Part shown: one piece after another, positions 8,313 to 17,174 of the stretch
Layout: each line of letters opens with the position of its first letter
Position numbering within the stretch: the stretch's first letter is position 1
Source: Haladaptatus halobius
GTDB taxonomy: Archaea > Halobacteriota > Halobacteria > Halobacteriales > Haladaptataceae
Direction: 5' to 3'
DNA length: 64,000 nt
Assembly: GCF_020618475.1 (NCBI RefSeq)
Contig: NZ_CP085336.1
Location: 496,001 to 560,000, forward strand
Position numbers and translations under genes: made by a program
Notes under the pieces: model-generated
Seen by the model: the letters and a program-made list of their open reading frames with translations, nothing else
The model's database searches: none
What the model was told of the DNA's origin: nothing

Positions 8313-9377
8313 TCAGAACTCGTTAATCACGGGGATACCGATGGTTTCGAAATCTGTCATCGAGTCAAGTTTCTTCGAGGTTTGGGCGAGAGACACGGTC
8401 TCGGAAACCATCATTGCCGGATCAAGTTTCCCGTGTTCGATCATCCGGAAAATCTCATCGTAGCGAGGCCGGGGATTGCCGATTGCGCCAATGAACTGGA
8501 GTTCTTGGGCGACGATTAGGTCCGTCGGGAGCGAGACCTCGCCACCCTCGTCACTGGATGTCAAGCCGATCTGGATGTGCTGGCCGAGTTTTCGAAGGCT
8601 ACGGACCGAGTTGCGACACGTCTCGGCGATGCCGAGTGCATCCACGGAGACCTCAGCGCCACCATCAGTGATCGCTTTTATCTCCTCGGGCACGTCAGCA
8701 ACCTCTCTCGCATTGATAGTTTCGACGGCCCCTACTTCGGTTGCGAATTCCAATTTCTCGTCGAACAGGTCGACGGCAATGACGTTCGCGCCGATGGCGT
8801 CGGCGATGTGAACGGCCGAGAGGCCGATGCCACCGCAGCCATGGACTGCGAGCCAGTCGCCGGCAGTGACGTCCGCTTGGTGGACGAGCGCGTGGAACGA
8901 CGTCATGAATCGACAGCCCAGTCCGGCCATCTCAACCGGCGAGACACTTTCCGGGAGGGGGACGACGTTGAAGTCAGCTAACGGGACATGGAATTGTTCG
9001 GCGAAGGCGCCCGGCGATTCAGGGACGAGTCCCAGCGGGATGCGGTTGTCGCAGATATTGGAGTGACCGTTTTGACAGGACTGGCAAGTCCCATCGCCGA
9101 GGTTGAACGGGATAGCGACGTAATCGCCTTCACGAATATGGTCGACTTCGTCGCCGACCTCGACGACGACGCCGGCGGGTTCGTGCCCGAAGATGTGGCC
9201 GTCCTCGAACTCTCTGGACTCCCAGAGCGGATCACCCTGCCACGCGTGCCAATCACTCCGGCAAATACCACATGCATCGGTCTCGACCACGACCCCTGTC
9301 GGATCCGGTTTCGGTTCGTCGATCTCTCTGATCTCCAGCGGCTCCCCGTGGCCGGTAAACACTGCTGCGCGTATCAT
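8313..9377 (-). CDS. Zinc-dependent medium-chain alcohol dehydrogenase
   Basis: About 354 residues from the ATG at 9377 (MIRAAVFTGHGEPLEIREID). The catalytic zinc site is Cys in DACGICRSDWHAW, His-Glu in GHIFGHEPAGVVVEVGDEV, and a downstream Cys in GLGCRF. Structural zinc cysteines lie in GDGTCQSCQNGHSNICDN. The Rossmann motif is GCGGIGLSAVHIAD, with an acidic residue after beta-2 (VIAVDLFDE) that favours NAD(H). It oxidises an alcohol or reduces an aldehyde in the cytoplasm. The substrate is not readable. The gene is solitary, between a recombinase remnant and repeat copy 2. Confidence 0.85.
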   Translation of the reverse strand: MIRAAVFTGHGEPLEIREIDEPKPDPTGVVVETDACGICRSDWHAWQGDPLWESREFEDGHIFGHEPAGVVVEVGDEVDHIREGDYVAIPFNLGDGTCQSCQNGHSNICDNRIPLGLVPESPGAFAEQFHVPLADFNVVPLPESVSPVEMAGLGCRFMTSFHALVHQADVTAGDWLAVHGCGGIGLSAVHIADAIGANVIAVDLFDEKLEFATEVGAVETINAREVADVPEEIKAITDGGAEVSVDALGIAETCRNSVRSLRKLGQHIQIGLTSSDEGGEVSLPTDLIVAQELQFIGAIGNPRPRYDEIFRMIEHGKLDPAMMVSETVSLAQTSKKLDSMTDFETIGIPVINEF

Positions 9378-9587
9378 ATACATGGCGGTTGTTGGCATAC
9401 ATCATAACTATACGGGTCAAGAATACGGTATCCGTCCCACTTGAGCACTAAACCCGCGCTCTATATCTGGCACACCATTCCTAACAGATGATTTGCAGGA
9501 AACATCCAAATGCTGATTCGACGGCTCGGAACACGTCAACACGTTCTCAATCATGCCGTCCTCAATTGTCGCAAGTGGGAGTCGTCA

Positions 9588-9784
9588 ACTATAATGTTGT
9601 AATAGAGGAGGATCGCGTCGCGATCCCCCTCCGTTTCGCAGAAAACGACGCAGAAAACGACGCACTCCACCGTAACCAACACACTACTACCACCATGTGT
9701 CACCGCCAAGGCGGTGTGACTCTCGGGTGGTGGCGTCGCCGAAATGGGGGTTCTCCGAACCCCCGTGATTATAACGCTATAATT
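9588..9784 (-). repeat. 197-bp inverted-repeat-ended element, copy 2
   Basis: Same length and orientation as copy 1, with ends CTATAATGTTGTAAT and, inverted, AATTATAGCGTTATAAT. The left flank (~9500-9587, 'cgtcaacacgttctcaat..') is also similar to the left flank of copy 1, so the duplicated unit is larger than the 197 bases. On the right it overlaps the stop codon of the gene remnant at 9783. Confidence 0.8.
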
Positions 9785-10004
9785 AGCGATCTCTCTTGGC
9801 TATCTCCGCATTGGCTTCGTATGCTCGCATCCATCCTGCGAGGTCGGGATGCCCGAACGTGATCTCAATGTGGTGACCACCGACACCCATTGCGTCGTCC
9901 ACGGATAACGTCCGCGACTCTTTGTAGCTTACACCGGGCACACGCTCGGCCATCTCCTCCATCACTCGATGGTGGCGTAGGTGAGAAGCCGGAAAATTAT
10001 ACAC
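9783..10004 (-). pseudogene. 3' remnant of an unidentified gene, copy 2 (longest clean reading)
   Basis: This reads 'VMEEMAERVPGVSYKESRTL', then 'DDAMGVGGHHIEITFGHPDL' and 'AGWMRAYEANAEIAKRDR', with the stop at the repeat edge. The upstream part (MYNFPASHLRHHR) differs from the copy at 30.0 kb, which continues as a longer protein, so this copy is 5'-truncated. Family unrecognised. The recurring pairing with the 197-bp repeat suggests both belong to one mobile unit. Confidence 0.55.
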
Positions 10005-10157
10005 AAATTGTAAAATAATAATATATTATTATTTAATAAATATCTATAGGATATAATTCCACCACTGACAAAGTTCCCATATATGAGCAAATGGTATCAC
10101 GTTGCGTATCGTATAGGGTCTATCTCTTCCTAATTTTTGGAGGAGAGGGAGGGAAAC

Positions 10158-11210
10158 ATGGATTCGACGAAAGGCAGGCACACTATCGAGAATGAGGCAG
10201 GGCAGATTGAAGAGAATATCTCGGAACTCGAAGCCGAACTCATCGATATTGACCCCGTTGAAATTGGAACAGAGGCAAAACAATTGGACATCGGTCAAAC
10301 ACTCACCGAGCGGGCGCGCTTGCCCCGCTCGACAATTCGACGTCTCGGCTATCTGGGGATCATATATTTCATCGGGTTGGCTGTGATGGTACCATTTTTT
10401 GACACCACAACGCAAGCGTTTTTGCTCCCGCTCATTCCGACAATCGTCATCCTGGCATTCTTGTTTGAGCTTATGGACTCAGCTGCCGGAATGGGATTCG
10501 GGACTGCCCTTGCACCGCTGTTGTTCATCCTTGGCTACACTCCATTGGAAGTAACACCGGTTCTTCTCATCTCCGAGTCAATCACCGGATTTGTCTCAGG
10601 AGGCGTGCATTACGAGTTGAAGAATGCTTCTTTTTCATTCCGTCCGTTGAATGCAGAGGCTAAAACGATGTTCCTTCTGGGAAGTGTGGGTGCAATCGCA
10701 AGCGTTGTCTCGATTATATTAACGTACTTCGCATTCTCGTTGCCCGAATTATATATAGAAACATCTGTTTCGTTGCTCGTTCTCGCGATGGGCCTTATTG
10801 GACTGATTCGAGCACGTATAGATACGAAAATTAAGTACAAGCCACGTCGATTGGCGACTTTTGCAGTACTCGCTGGCATCAACTAGGGTATCGGTGGTGG
10901 TGGCTACGGCCCAGTCGTCACGCTTGGCCAGCTTCTGTCAGATGTGTATGAAAAGAGTGCAACGGCAATTGCATCACTAGCAGAGAGTATTGTTTCGGTC
11001 GTCGGCGTAATCACGTTCTTTGTGCTTTCAACACAGGGGGTAGGCATTGACCTCATTCTCTTGCCGTCCATCTTCACCGGCGGATTTCTGGCGGCTATCG
11101 GCGCGCCGTATCTCGTGCGCGTTATGCCGAACCAGGTCTGGCGGTATGTGATTCCGCTGTATGCTTTCACGATCGGCCTCCTTGGATTGACAATTGGACT
11201 TGATATCTGA
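10158..11210 (+). pseudogene. TauE/SafE (DUF81) membrane exporter with in-frame TAG
   Basis: The ATG at 10158 is preceded by GGAGGGAAAC, a good ribosome binding site, and is preferred to the TTG at 10137. The N-terminal half (membrane segments, 'LFELMDSAAGMGFGTALAPL', 'LISESITGFVSGGVHYELKN') and C-terminal half ('GIGGGGYGPVVTLGQLLSDV', 'GGFLAAIGAPYLVRVMPNQV') are typical of TauE/SafE anion exporters. They stay in one frame but are split by a TAG at 10884-10886, in AGIN-stop-GIGGGG, where the family usually has Lys. One base change would restore a ~350-residue protein, so the inactivation looks recent or could be a sequencing error. Confidence 0.8.
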
Positions 11211-11734
11211 TCGACTTGATTAACTGATCAAAGTAACGCTTGTACTATGAACGTCGTTGTAGAGAGTAGGGATTTGAGGCTGTCACTCATCTTCAGGAAC
11301 TTGCCTTTTGGCGTCTTCGTCGACCACTCTTCCGCATATGTTTCATCGATTAGTAAGCAACATTGTCGAGATCGTACCCCTTTTCACGTTCCACTGACCA
11401 CGGCAGTCATCCGAACAAAAATAGTATGTAATCATAATTTCTTCACTTAGTCCGTTTGTCTTTCTTGGATAATCATGGGATGTGACTCAGTCTGATCCAA
11501 AATATTTGAACACGAAACGCAGCCGACAAACCGAGACTCCACATTTGCACTCTCTATCGAAGTAAGTTTTTCAATCATATTAGTGCTTTATAAGCAATTT
11601 CGTATGGTAGTTTCGGCCCTTCTCTCACGTCTCCGTGCTCACTTGCACTGAGTAGCTGCTTTATACTTCATCAATCACTTACTATCAATCCATCCTTTCA
11701 ATACTTCATATATTTTGTGAGTATAATATTGCTT
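11211..11734. other. Spacer without a supported gene
   Basis: About 520 AT-rich bases between the TauE pseudogene and the convergent GCS2 ligase gene. A 67-codon ORF at 11247 lacks any family resemblance and haloarchaeal composition. Nothing else is supported. Confidence 0.4.
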
Positions 11735-12793
11735 TCAGTAGAGAAGAGATTCAAGATCTTTCCGTAATCGGTCAGCGTATTCTAGCCGTACTTTCCGTGC
11801 CTCAGCCGCCGAAATTCGATAATCTCCGACAATTTCTTCGGTTAATGGTTTATACTGATTGATGTCAAATCGCATTGTGGTGAGATACTGACAGACTCGT
11901 TCGGAAAGTCCGTCATTCATCGCCGTTGCAGTGATTGCGCGAAGTTCTGCAAACGTCGGTATTCCGATTTCTTCTGGACGAATGCCTGGGGTGGCAATAT
12001 TCACCGATTTCTCCTCCGTTAATGACATCAACATCGAAACATCGCTCACAAATTGGAGGATTTGACTCGGAAGTGCAACATCAGGTGCCCGCCATTCAAC
12101 CGTTGGTGTTTCTTCCCGTAATCGAACAGGGGTGAGAACAACGTCTTCCTGTTGAATGAAGTGCGTGAATTCGACTTCTGGAATATCGAGCTGTTCAGCC
12201 TGTAATTTCAGCGTTTCATACATTTGGGAGAGACGTTCATCCCACTCTTCGGTAGTCTTTGCATATGGCCAGAGATCCCGATACCGAGTCAACAGTTCGG
12301 TCGAATGGGTACGGTACGAGAGTGCGCGAGCATCCATTCCCATCAACACGCCATCGTAATACGGTGAGGAACTAACGAGTGCGATCGCTGGATCCAGTGC
12401 TGTCAAGAGATTGAGTTGGTCAACAACACTTCCCTTATCAAAGTGGATATGTGTGCCGGCACAATTTTTTGCGTATTTGATCTCGTTACCGTATATTCGA
12501 TGCAGCAATTTTCCTCGGTCGCTAGTGATCGGGAACTGGTGTTCTGTGAGTGGAGTAGCGAGTGGAACAAGATGTTTGTCGAGGTCGGCTGCTCGTGCTA
12601 ATACGGTTTCGAGGATCGTAGTGAGATTTTGGCGCAACTCTGTCAGCCCGTCCGCCGGTGGGAGCTGGATCTCGAGCATTGGGTCGATAAGTTCAGGGAC
12701 GACTGCCTCATGGATATCGAGGAGCTCATCTGCACCGACTAATTTTCCTGAATTGTCGACCACCCAGTATTCCAGCTCAAGGCCCAGTTTCAT
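11735..12793 (-). CDS. Glutamate-cysteine ligase-like (GCS2/YbdK) carboxylate-amine ligase
   Basis: 352 residues starting MKLGLELEYWVVD, the N-terminal beta strand of the GCS2 family (Glu and Glu as metal/nucleotide ligands). 'NCAGTHIHFD' is the second conserved motif, and 'RLREETPTVEWRAPD' matches the E-x-R region. The family joins an amino group to the gamma-carboxylate of glutamate with ATP. Haloarchaea use gamma-glutamylcysteine as their main thiol, made by a GCS2-family GshA. This protein may be that enzyme or a paralogue. The gene is monocistronic, with ~250 bases upstream holding its promoter. Confidence 0.8.
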   Translation of the reverse strand: MKLGLELEYWVVDNSGKLVGADELLDIHEAVVPELIDPMLEIQLPPADGLTELRQNLTTILETVLARAADLDKHLVPLATPLTEHQFPITSDRGKLLHRIYGNEIKYAKNCAGTHIHFDKGSVVDQLNLLTALDPAIALVSSSPYYDGVLMGMDARALSYRTHSTELLTRYRDLWPYAKTTEEWDERLSQMYETLKLQAEQLDIPEVEFTHFIQQEDVVLTPVRLREETPTVEWRAPDVALPSQILQFVSDVSMLMSLTEEKSVNIATPGIRPEEIGIPTFAELRAITATAMNDGLSERVCQYLTTMRFDINQYKPLTEEIVGDYRISAAEARKVRLEYADRLRKDLESLLY

Positions 12794-13045
12794 CAGTATC
12801 TATACTATTGAGACCTAGTCTATTAGAACCGGCGGCCAAGAATATACGGGGGTGGAAATAGGCTCTACTGGCAGAAAGAAATATTTGCATTGTCAGTAAT
12901 GTGTTGTTGTTACTGTGATATAAGAGTGGGAAAGAAAAAAGATAGATGAATTGGAATAGCGAACCAACGCAGAATTAGCCGAGTTCGAGTTTGGATGGGA
13001 ATCTTTTGAGTTTAAAATCGACGCGGTGGTGATCTCGAAATCAAG

Positions 13046-13315
13046 CTAGAACTCATGCTCGAGGACATCGAGATACTTGTTCTCGACTTGCTGACTCTCG
13101 GCGCGCTTCTCACGGAAATTGACGAGTTCAGTATTCTGTTCCGCACGCTGGATTGTCTCGAAGAGTTGCTTCCCTGCATTCGAGGCTTCCGCGACGAGAT
13201 TCGGTGAATCATCGTCAACACTCTCTTCAGTCTCGTAATCCCGTACGATGGTGAGCGAACCAATACAACGAGCGGTCGTGTCAGTAGCGGTGTGGGTATA
13301 CTCGATGATAGTCAT
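13046..13315 (-). CDS. Hypothetical protein, second gene of a small overlapping pair
   Basis: 89 residues (MTIIEYTHTATDTTARCIGS), acidic, with a helical C-terminal half (ETIQRAEQNTELVNFREKRA) and no membrane segment. Its ATG overlaps the stop of the next gene upstream by four bases, so the two are translationally coupled. Family unrecognised. It looks like an accessory plasmid-type gene. Confidence 0.55.
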   Translation of the reverse strand: MTIIEYTHTATDTTARCIGSLTIVRDYETEESVDDDSPNLVAEASNAGKQLFETIQRAEQNTELVNFREKRAESQQVENKYLDVLEHEF

Positions 13316-13575
13316 CGGCGAATCGAAGTGGCTGGCAGTGCAGTGGTAGCTTGTTGAAGTTCGTCCTGTGCAGTCGTGGTGATCGGCGGCGCCGTCAGCA
13401 CCAGCTGTGGTGCGTGACTCGTCAGTGGGTGTACTTCTCTGACCGTGAGAATCGTCCGTGGCAAGTCAGTCGTCGTAATGCGAACGCGATCACTGGGTGA
13501 GAGTTGTTGGATGAGTGTGTCGGCATTGCGTGGGTTCAGCGGCTTGGGAATGATCGAGTGCTGGTCGGTACTCAC
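13312..13575 (-). CDS. Hypothetical protein, first intact gene of the pair
   Basis: 87 residues from a GTG at 13575 (MSTDQHSIIPKPLNPRNADT), Thr/Pro-rich, with a central beta-rich stretch (SPSDRVRITTTDLPRTILTV). It overlaps the following gene by ATGA, and its start overlaps the stop of the broken gene upstream, so all three once formed an operon. Function unknown. Confidence 0.5.
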   Translation of the reverse strand: MSTDQHSIIPKPLNPRNADTLIQQLSPSDRVRITTTDLPRTILTVREVHPLTSHAPQLVLTAPPITTTAQDELQQATTALPATSIRR

Positions 13576-13830
13576 GCCTGCTCACCTCCCTTGGGATTGG
13601 TGATGCACTCGACACGCGCACCTGTTCGGAACCAGGTATAGCGCCCAGTCGGCGACAGATCGTAGTGCTCGAGCGTTGTCTTGGTGTGCTCAATCTCGTT
13701 GTAGTAGGCGTACTGCAGGCGGTACAGATCGTGGGTGTCGCGACGTACAGCACGTTCTCGCCGGGCTCAGGACCTCGGCAGGTAAGCTCGGGCGTGTAGA
13801 AACGCGCCGGGTGTCATCAGCACCCGGTAC
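13572..13830 (-). pseudogene. Unidentified gene, 5'-degraded head of the small operon
   Basis: The C-terminal reading 'LYRLQYAYYNEIEHTKTTLE' then 'HYDLSPTGRYTWFRTGARVE' to a TGA at 13572 is clearly coding. Upstream, 'RFYTPELTCRGPEPGENVLY' continues it only after a one-base frameshift near 13735, and no start can be found. The stop overlaps the GTG of the next gene. The family is not recognised. Confidence 0.5.
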
Positions 13831-13891
13831 CAGTCTTCCAATTGGATCAGAAGACCAGAAGTACAAACCCATCCGCAGCCCGTGAAACTGA

Positions 13892-14086
13892 CAAGATAGC
13901 ACAGAAATATACCCACTTTTCTACAGCTTGCGTCCTGAGGTCGCAACCGATGTCGTTAAGCAGATCATTTTCGGCCTTGACACACTGATTTCGTCATTGA
14001 GCACGCCCAATACCCCTGTACCTTACAGTCCGTATATAGAGACCGAAATACTTCTTAACGCAGACGATATTTCAAGGGTAGTTTGA
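13892..14086 (+). pseudogene. C-terminal fragment of a 2-oxoacid dehydrogenase E1-beta subunit
   Basis: After an in-frame stop the reading 'RPEVATDVVKQIIFGLDTLI' then 'TPNTPVPYSPYIETEILLNA' and DDI ends at TGA 14084-14086. The 'PVPYSP..E..(L/I)..ADDI' pattern is the transketolase C-terminal end of E1-beta subunits of pyruvate or branched-chain oxoacid dehydrogenase. No start codon and only ~64 residues remain, so it is a stranded 3' end. Confidence 0.55.
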
Positions 14087-14149
14087 TCGTCGCAAACACT
14101 TGTGAACCTGTCCCTTCACTTTTTGGTTCAAGCAATCATAGCTGACCGT

Positions 14150-14539
14150 GTGGATAACGTAAATCCACCACGCGATGCGAGCCTGCCACCAGGGTATGAC
14201 GAGGAGAATCCCTATGAGGACGTAGATCTCTCGACATTCCCAGAGTGGTGGCGCCGCAATGTTGAGGAGTTCGAGAGCTACAGCATGCGGCCTTACCGCC
14301 CGCCACGGTTCGCCGACGGTACGCTCGCACCCAAACAAATTGAATCACTCAAGGAAGAACTCGGTGTCAACGTTCAATTTCGAGCAAAAAATCCTCAATC
14401 TGGCGGCCAGTGGTATATCGTCGTTGACGGCGAGCCAGTCGAACAGATTGAGCACGTCCGACACGGAGAAGGCTACACAGTCTACAATCTCACTGCAGAC
14501 CGATTCGAAACACTAGTTCGAGACGCTGTTCAGGGATAG
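14150..14539 (+). CDS. Small haloarchaeal hypothetical protein
   Basis: About 129 residues from a GTG at 14150 (VDNVNPPRDASLPPGYDEEN). The ORF is open to an ATG at 14102, but that extension is hydrophobic and atypical. A Pro/acid-rich N-terminus with 'STFPEWWRRNVEEFESY' precedes a compact alpha/beta part (IESLKEELGVNVQFRAKNP, 'GGQWYIVVDGEPVEQIEHVR'). No membrane segment or known motif. It ends seven bases from the convergent Rieske gene. Confidence 0.6.
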   Translation: MDNVNPPRDASLPPGYDEENPYEDVDLSTFPEWWRRNVEEFESYSMRPYRPPRFADGTLAPKQIESLKEELGVNVQFRAKNPQSGGQWYIVVDGEPVEQIEHVRHGEGYTVYNLTADRFETLVRDAVQG

Positions 14540-14545
14540 CTCTGG

Positions 14546-14902
14546 CTATCTAATAACGTAAACGTTGTCGCCCTTGACCTCGACGTCGTAGTGGGGAACA
14601 GCAATGGTTTGATCCTTGATGTTAGTACCCTTTGTGACATCAAACTTCCAGCCATGCCACGGGCAGGTGATGATTTCATCCTCTTGAACGTACTCCCACT
14701 CCCAGCCGTCGTCACCGACAACCATCCGCCCAGTTAACTCACCTTCACAGAGAGGAGCTGCTTGGTGCGGACAGAAATTCGGTAGTGCGTGGAACTCGTC
14801 TTTGATGCGAAAAACGGCGACTTCTTGACCCTCGATGTCCACGATGATTCGGTCGCCGTCGGTCGCCAAGTCTTCCATAGACGCAACTTTGTATCGAGTC
14901 AT
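14546..14902 (-). CDS. Rieske-type [2Fe-2S] ferredoxin
   Basis: 118 residues. The cluster ligands are Cys-x-His in NFCPHQAAPLCEG and Cys-x2-His in ITCPWHGWKFDVTKG. The spacing between them is longer than in minimal ferredoxins because of an insert (GRMVVGDDGWEWEYVQEDE). There is no membrane anchor, so it is a soluble electron carrier such as serves ring-hydroxylating or related oxygenases. The upstream amidohydrolase gene ends immediately before this start on the same strand, so the pair is an operon. Confidence 0.9.
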   Translation of the reverse strand: MTRYKVASMEDLATDGDRIIVDIEGQEVAVFRIKDEFHALPNFCPHQAAPLCEGELTGRMVVGDDGWEWEYVQEDEIITCPWHGWKFDVTKGTNIKDQTIAVPHYDVEVKGDNVYVIR

Positions 14903-16033
14903 TTAATTTTCCAGTCCAAAAACCTCGACTGCGGTGCCGCCCATGATGTTGTTGACGGTCTCCCTATCGAAGTGGCCCTGGATACGGTCAAATAATTCTT
15001 CTGGTGGGTCGAAGTCTGGATGGGGAAGATCGCTTGAGTACATAATATTGTCAGGCCCTGCAATTTCGATGGCCAGTGCGAGGTGACGGGGATTGCGTTG
15101 CGTGTAGCCAAGCGGTTGAGTGCTGAAGTAGAACCGCTCTTCGATATACTTACTCGGGAGCTTCTGTAGCCCAGGCACCTCATCAGACAATTCAAGATAG
15201 TGGTCATCTAATCGCCATGTCATGTAGGGGATCCAAGCGATACCTGCCTCCTGGAAGATGAAGTCCAAGTCAGGGAATTTCTCAGGGACGCCCTGGAATA
15301 GGATCGACGTGAGGTTCCACATATGGGTAAACGGGTGGACTACAGCGTGATCCTCAGCATAGGTCTCGGCCCACTTGCGCACCACAGGAAAGGCGTCAGC
15401 CGTTGCGCCACTCCCGCTGTGGAACATCACTGGCAGATCGTTGTCTTGGGCTGCTTGGTAAATAGGATCGTACCACCGGTGGCCCGGCGGTGGGACGAGG
15501 CCCGTCGCCGGAATAGAAACACCGACGACGCCGTCCATATCTGCTCGGTCGTCGATTTCTTCGGCCGCCTTGTCGGGCGCCTGTGGAGCCGCGGTTATCG
15601 GCGTCACGATATTATCGTCAGCGTCGACGAACTTGTCGAGGATCCATGAGTTATAAGCCTTCGCCAATGCCACAGCCATGTGGTCATTGTTGACAGTTGC
15701 TAGTGACAGATTGATCGTGGGGTTGAGTACAGAATAATCAAGATCAAACTCCTTCATCTCCTGGCGTTTAGCTTCGACGGTTCCCGTGGGCTGATCTCCG
15801 TAGACGTCACCGAACGCATCCGTGTGAATGAATGGTGGTAGTGGGTGCGCTACGGAGTAGATGTCGTGTTCCGGGAAAGCTGCATTTTTAATAATTTGTT
15901 TTAGACCCTTGTCCTTCCCTTCCATGTACGCTACAAGATCATCAACGCTCTCAGTGACATGAGCATCCGTGTCGACGATGAGATCTACATCGTCGAGTGA
16001 ACGTGCGCGTCCAGATTTCGAATGTTCTGTCAT
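14903..16033 (-). CDS. Amidohydrolase-superfamily (amidohydro_2, ACMSD/aromatic decarboxylase-like) metal enzyme
   Basis: 376 residues. The metal site follows the superfamily: D-x-H in IVDTDAHVTESVDD (here Asp-Ala-His), a His in LPVMFHSGSGATA, a His in VVHPFTHMWNL, and the final Asp in NIMYSSDLPHPDFD. 'NPTINLSLATVNNDHMAVAL' and the closing 'INN/NNIMGGTAVEVFGL' are typical of haloarchaeal amidohydrolase_2 proteins annotated near aromatic catabolism. It probably decarboxylates or hydrolyses an aromatic or cyclic acid. Co-transcription with the Rieske ferredoxin suggests an oxygenase step nearby. No oxygenase gene is in the window. Confidence 0.85.
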   Translation of the reverse strand: MTEHSKSGRARSLDDVDLIVDTDAHVTESVDDLVAYMEGKDKGLKQIIKNAAFPEHDIYSVAHPLPPFIHTDAFGDVYGDQPTGTVEAKRQEMKEFDLDYSVLNPTINLSLATVNNDHMAVALAKAYNSWILDKFVDADDNIVTPITAAPQAPDKAAEEIDDRADMDGVVGVSIPATGLVPPPGHRWYDPIYQAAQDNDLPVMFHSGSGATADAFPVVRKWAETYAEDHAVVHPFTHMWNLTSILFQGVPEKFPDLDFIFQEAGIAWIPYMTWRLDDHYLELSDEVPGLQKLPSKYIEERFYFSTQPLGYTQRNPRHLALAIEIAGPDNIMYSSDLPHPDFDPPEELFDRIQGHFDRETVNNIMGGTAVEVFGLEN

Positions 16034-16194
16034 GATCTGTTAAAACAGACCGATTAACTTACCTCTTTGCCACATGCTGTGATTCATCATGGTTACACTG
16101 GCCAACATGATAATTCATGTTCCTTATGTTTTGATCGGATTTGTGTCACAGTTGAACTGTGATGCTGACGAGACGGCATAGAAACGCGCATAGG

Positions 16195-16490
16195 GGAATA
16201 CTTCTCCTTCGACGTCGATGCCCCCGGAATGGTCGACGTGACCAACGAGAGCCACGACAACCCCGCTGAGCATCACAACGTCGTCACGCTGGACGACGTG
16301 ACGGGCGACGCAATGACGTGCACGTGCCCGCACCACGTTCACTGCAACGCCGTCTGCAAGCACATGGCTGCCGTCGAAAACGCGATCGACGAGGGCACAC
16401 TTGAGACGTTCCTGTCGAACGATGACGAAACTGACGAAGACGATGTTGAGACGACAGAGTGCGACTGTGACGGCCTCGGCGGCTCACTCG
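16195..16490 (+). pseudogene. SWIM zinc-finger protein remnant, copy A
   Basis: This reads FDVDAPGMVDVTNESHDNPA, 'VVTLDDVTGDAMTCTCPHHV' and 'HCNAVCKHMAAVENAIDEGT', with the complete C-x-C...C-x-H SWIM signature. The upstream part ('RRA.WE') is cut by a stop and frameshift near 16185-16195, and the C-terminus after CDCDGLGG diverges. A close relative lies inverted at 20.2-20.55 kb. SWIM proteins of this size are common on haloarchaeal plasmids, usually without known function. Confidence 0.6.
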
Positions 16491-16627
16491 CCCGACACTG
16501 TATCACTCGGCCGAGACCGACGAGTCAAGCGTTTGAACCCACTGTTCGAGTTTTTTCTGCGCGGGTGGGCCCGACAGGAGACTAACCGGGACGAAGATGA
16601 CAACGCTACATACGAGGCCGAATATGA

Positions 16628-16990
16628 TGGTTGACATCCTCCCCGCCCTGAAGGGCGAGGATTCCCACAACGTCAGTCGTTGGTTCGGTGGGAGTTTACG
16701 GTTTACACACCGACGAGGTGCTGGCTATGCCAAGTGGCCGTTACTCCTATCCCGTGAGGGATTCGGAGGTACTTGGTTGTTTAGCGTCGGTACCCAACCG
16801 ATCCCGAAGGGGTACTTCGAGCCTCGGCCGGGAAGTCCGAATTTGTCCGATTGTCCCGGTATGGGCGCGGATGTACCGCGTCGGATACCCAGAAAAACGC
16901 ACGGAGAGCACCGAAGACTGTACCGTACAGTGAAAGTGAACAAAGACGGCGATTCATCCCCGCCCTCAAGGGCGAGGCTTTCTCGCCTGC
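16628..16990. mobile_element. Non-coding IS200/IS605-derived element (PATE-like)
   Basis: The left part (16631-16665) is an exact inverse copy of the TnpB right end at 940-975. About 300 bases later (16951-16988) comes a second terminal-type stem-loop, CCGCCCTCAAGGGCGAGG. No transposase or TnpB reading is found between them on either strand. Small palindrome-associated non-coding elements using IS200/IS605 ends are known in haloarchaea as PATEs. This fits that description or is an IS whose genes have been deleted. Confidence 0.5.
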
Positions 16991-17174
16991 AATTACGTAA
17001 TATTTCGAGGCGGCCATGGACCGAGTTCAACTATGAGAGAACCTGACTGATTCGGTAAGACGAGTCCGACTCGCCCGTGTAAATTTCTAGCTTTACTTTC
17101 CATATAATTAAGTTTCGAGGATATAGATGTGTATATGTGGTTGTCATTCACAACCACGAAAAGAGCTGAATGAT

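Noticed and set aside
10884..10886. TAG as a coded (pyrrolysine) residue in TauE
   Set aside because: Haloarchaea are not known to use pyrrolysine, the position is normally Lys, and unrelated TAG and TGA stops interrupt other genes in the window, so nonsense decay is the simpler view.
11247..11450. 67-codon frame in the spacer after TauE
   Set aside because: No family resemblance, un-haloarchaeal composition (rich in Arg, Phe, Cys, His) and no plausible ribosome site.
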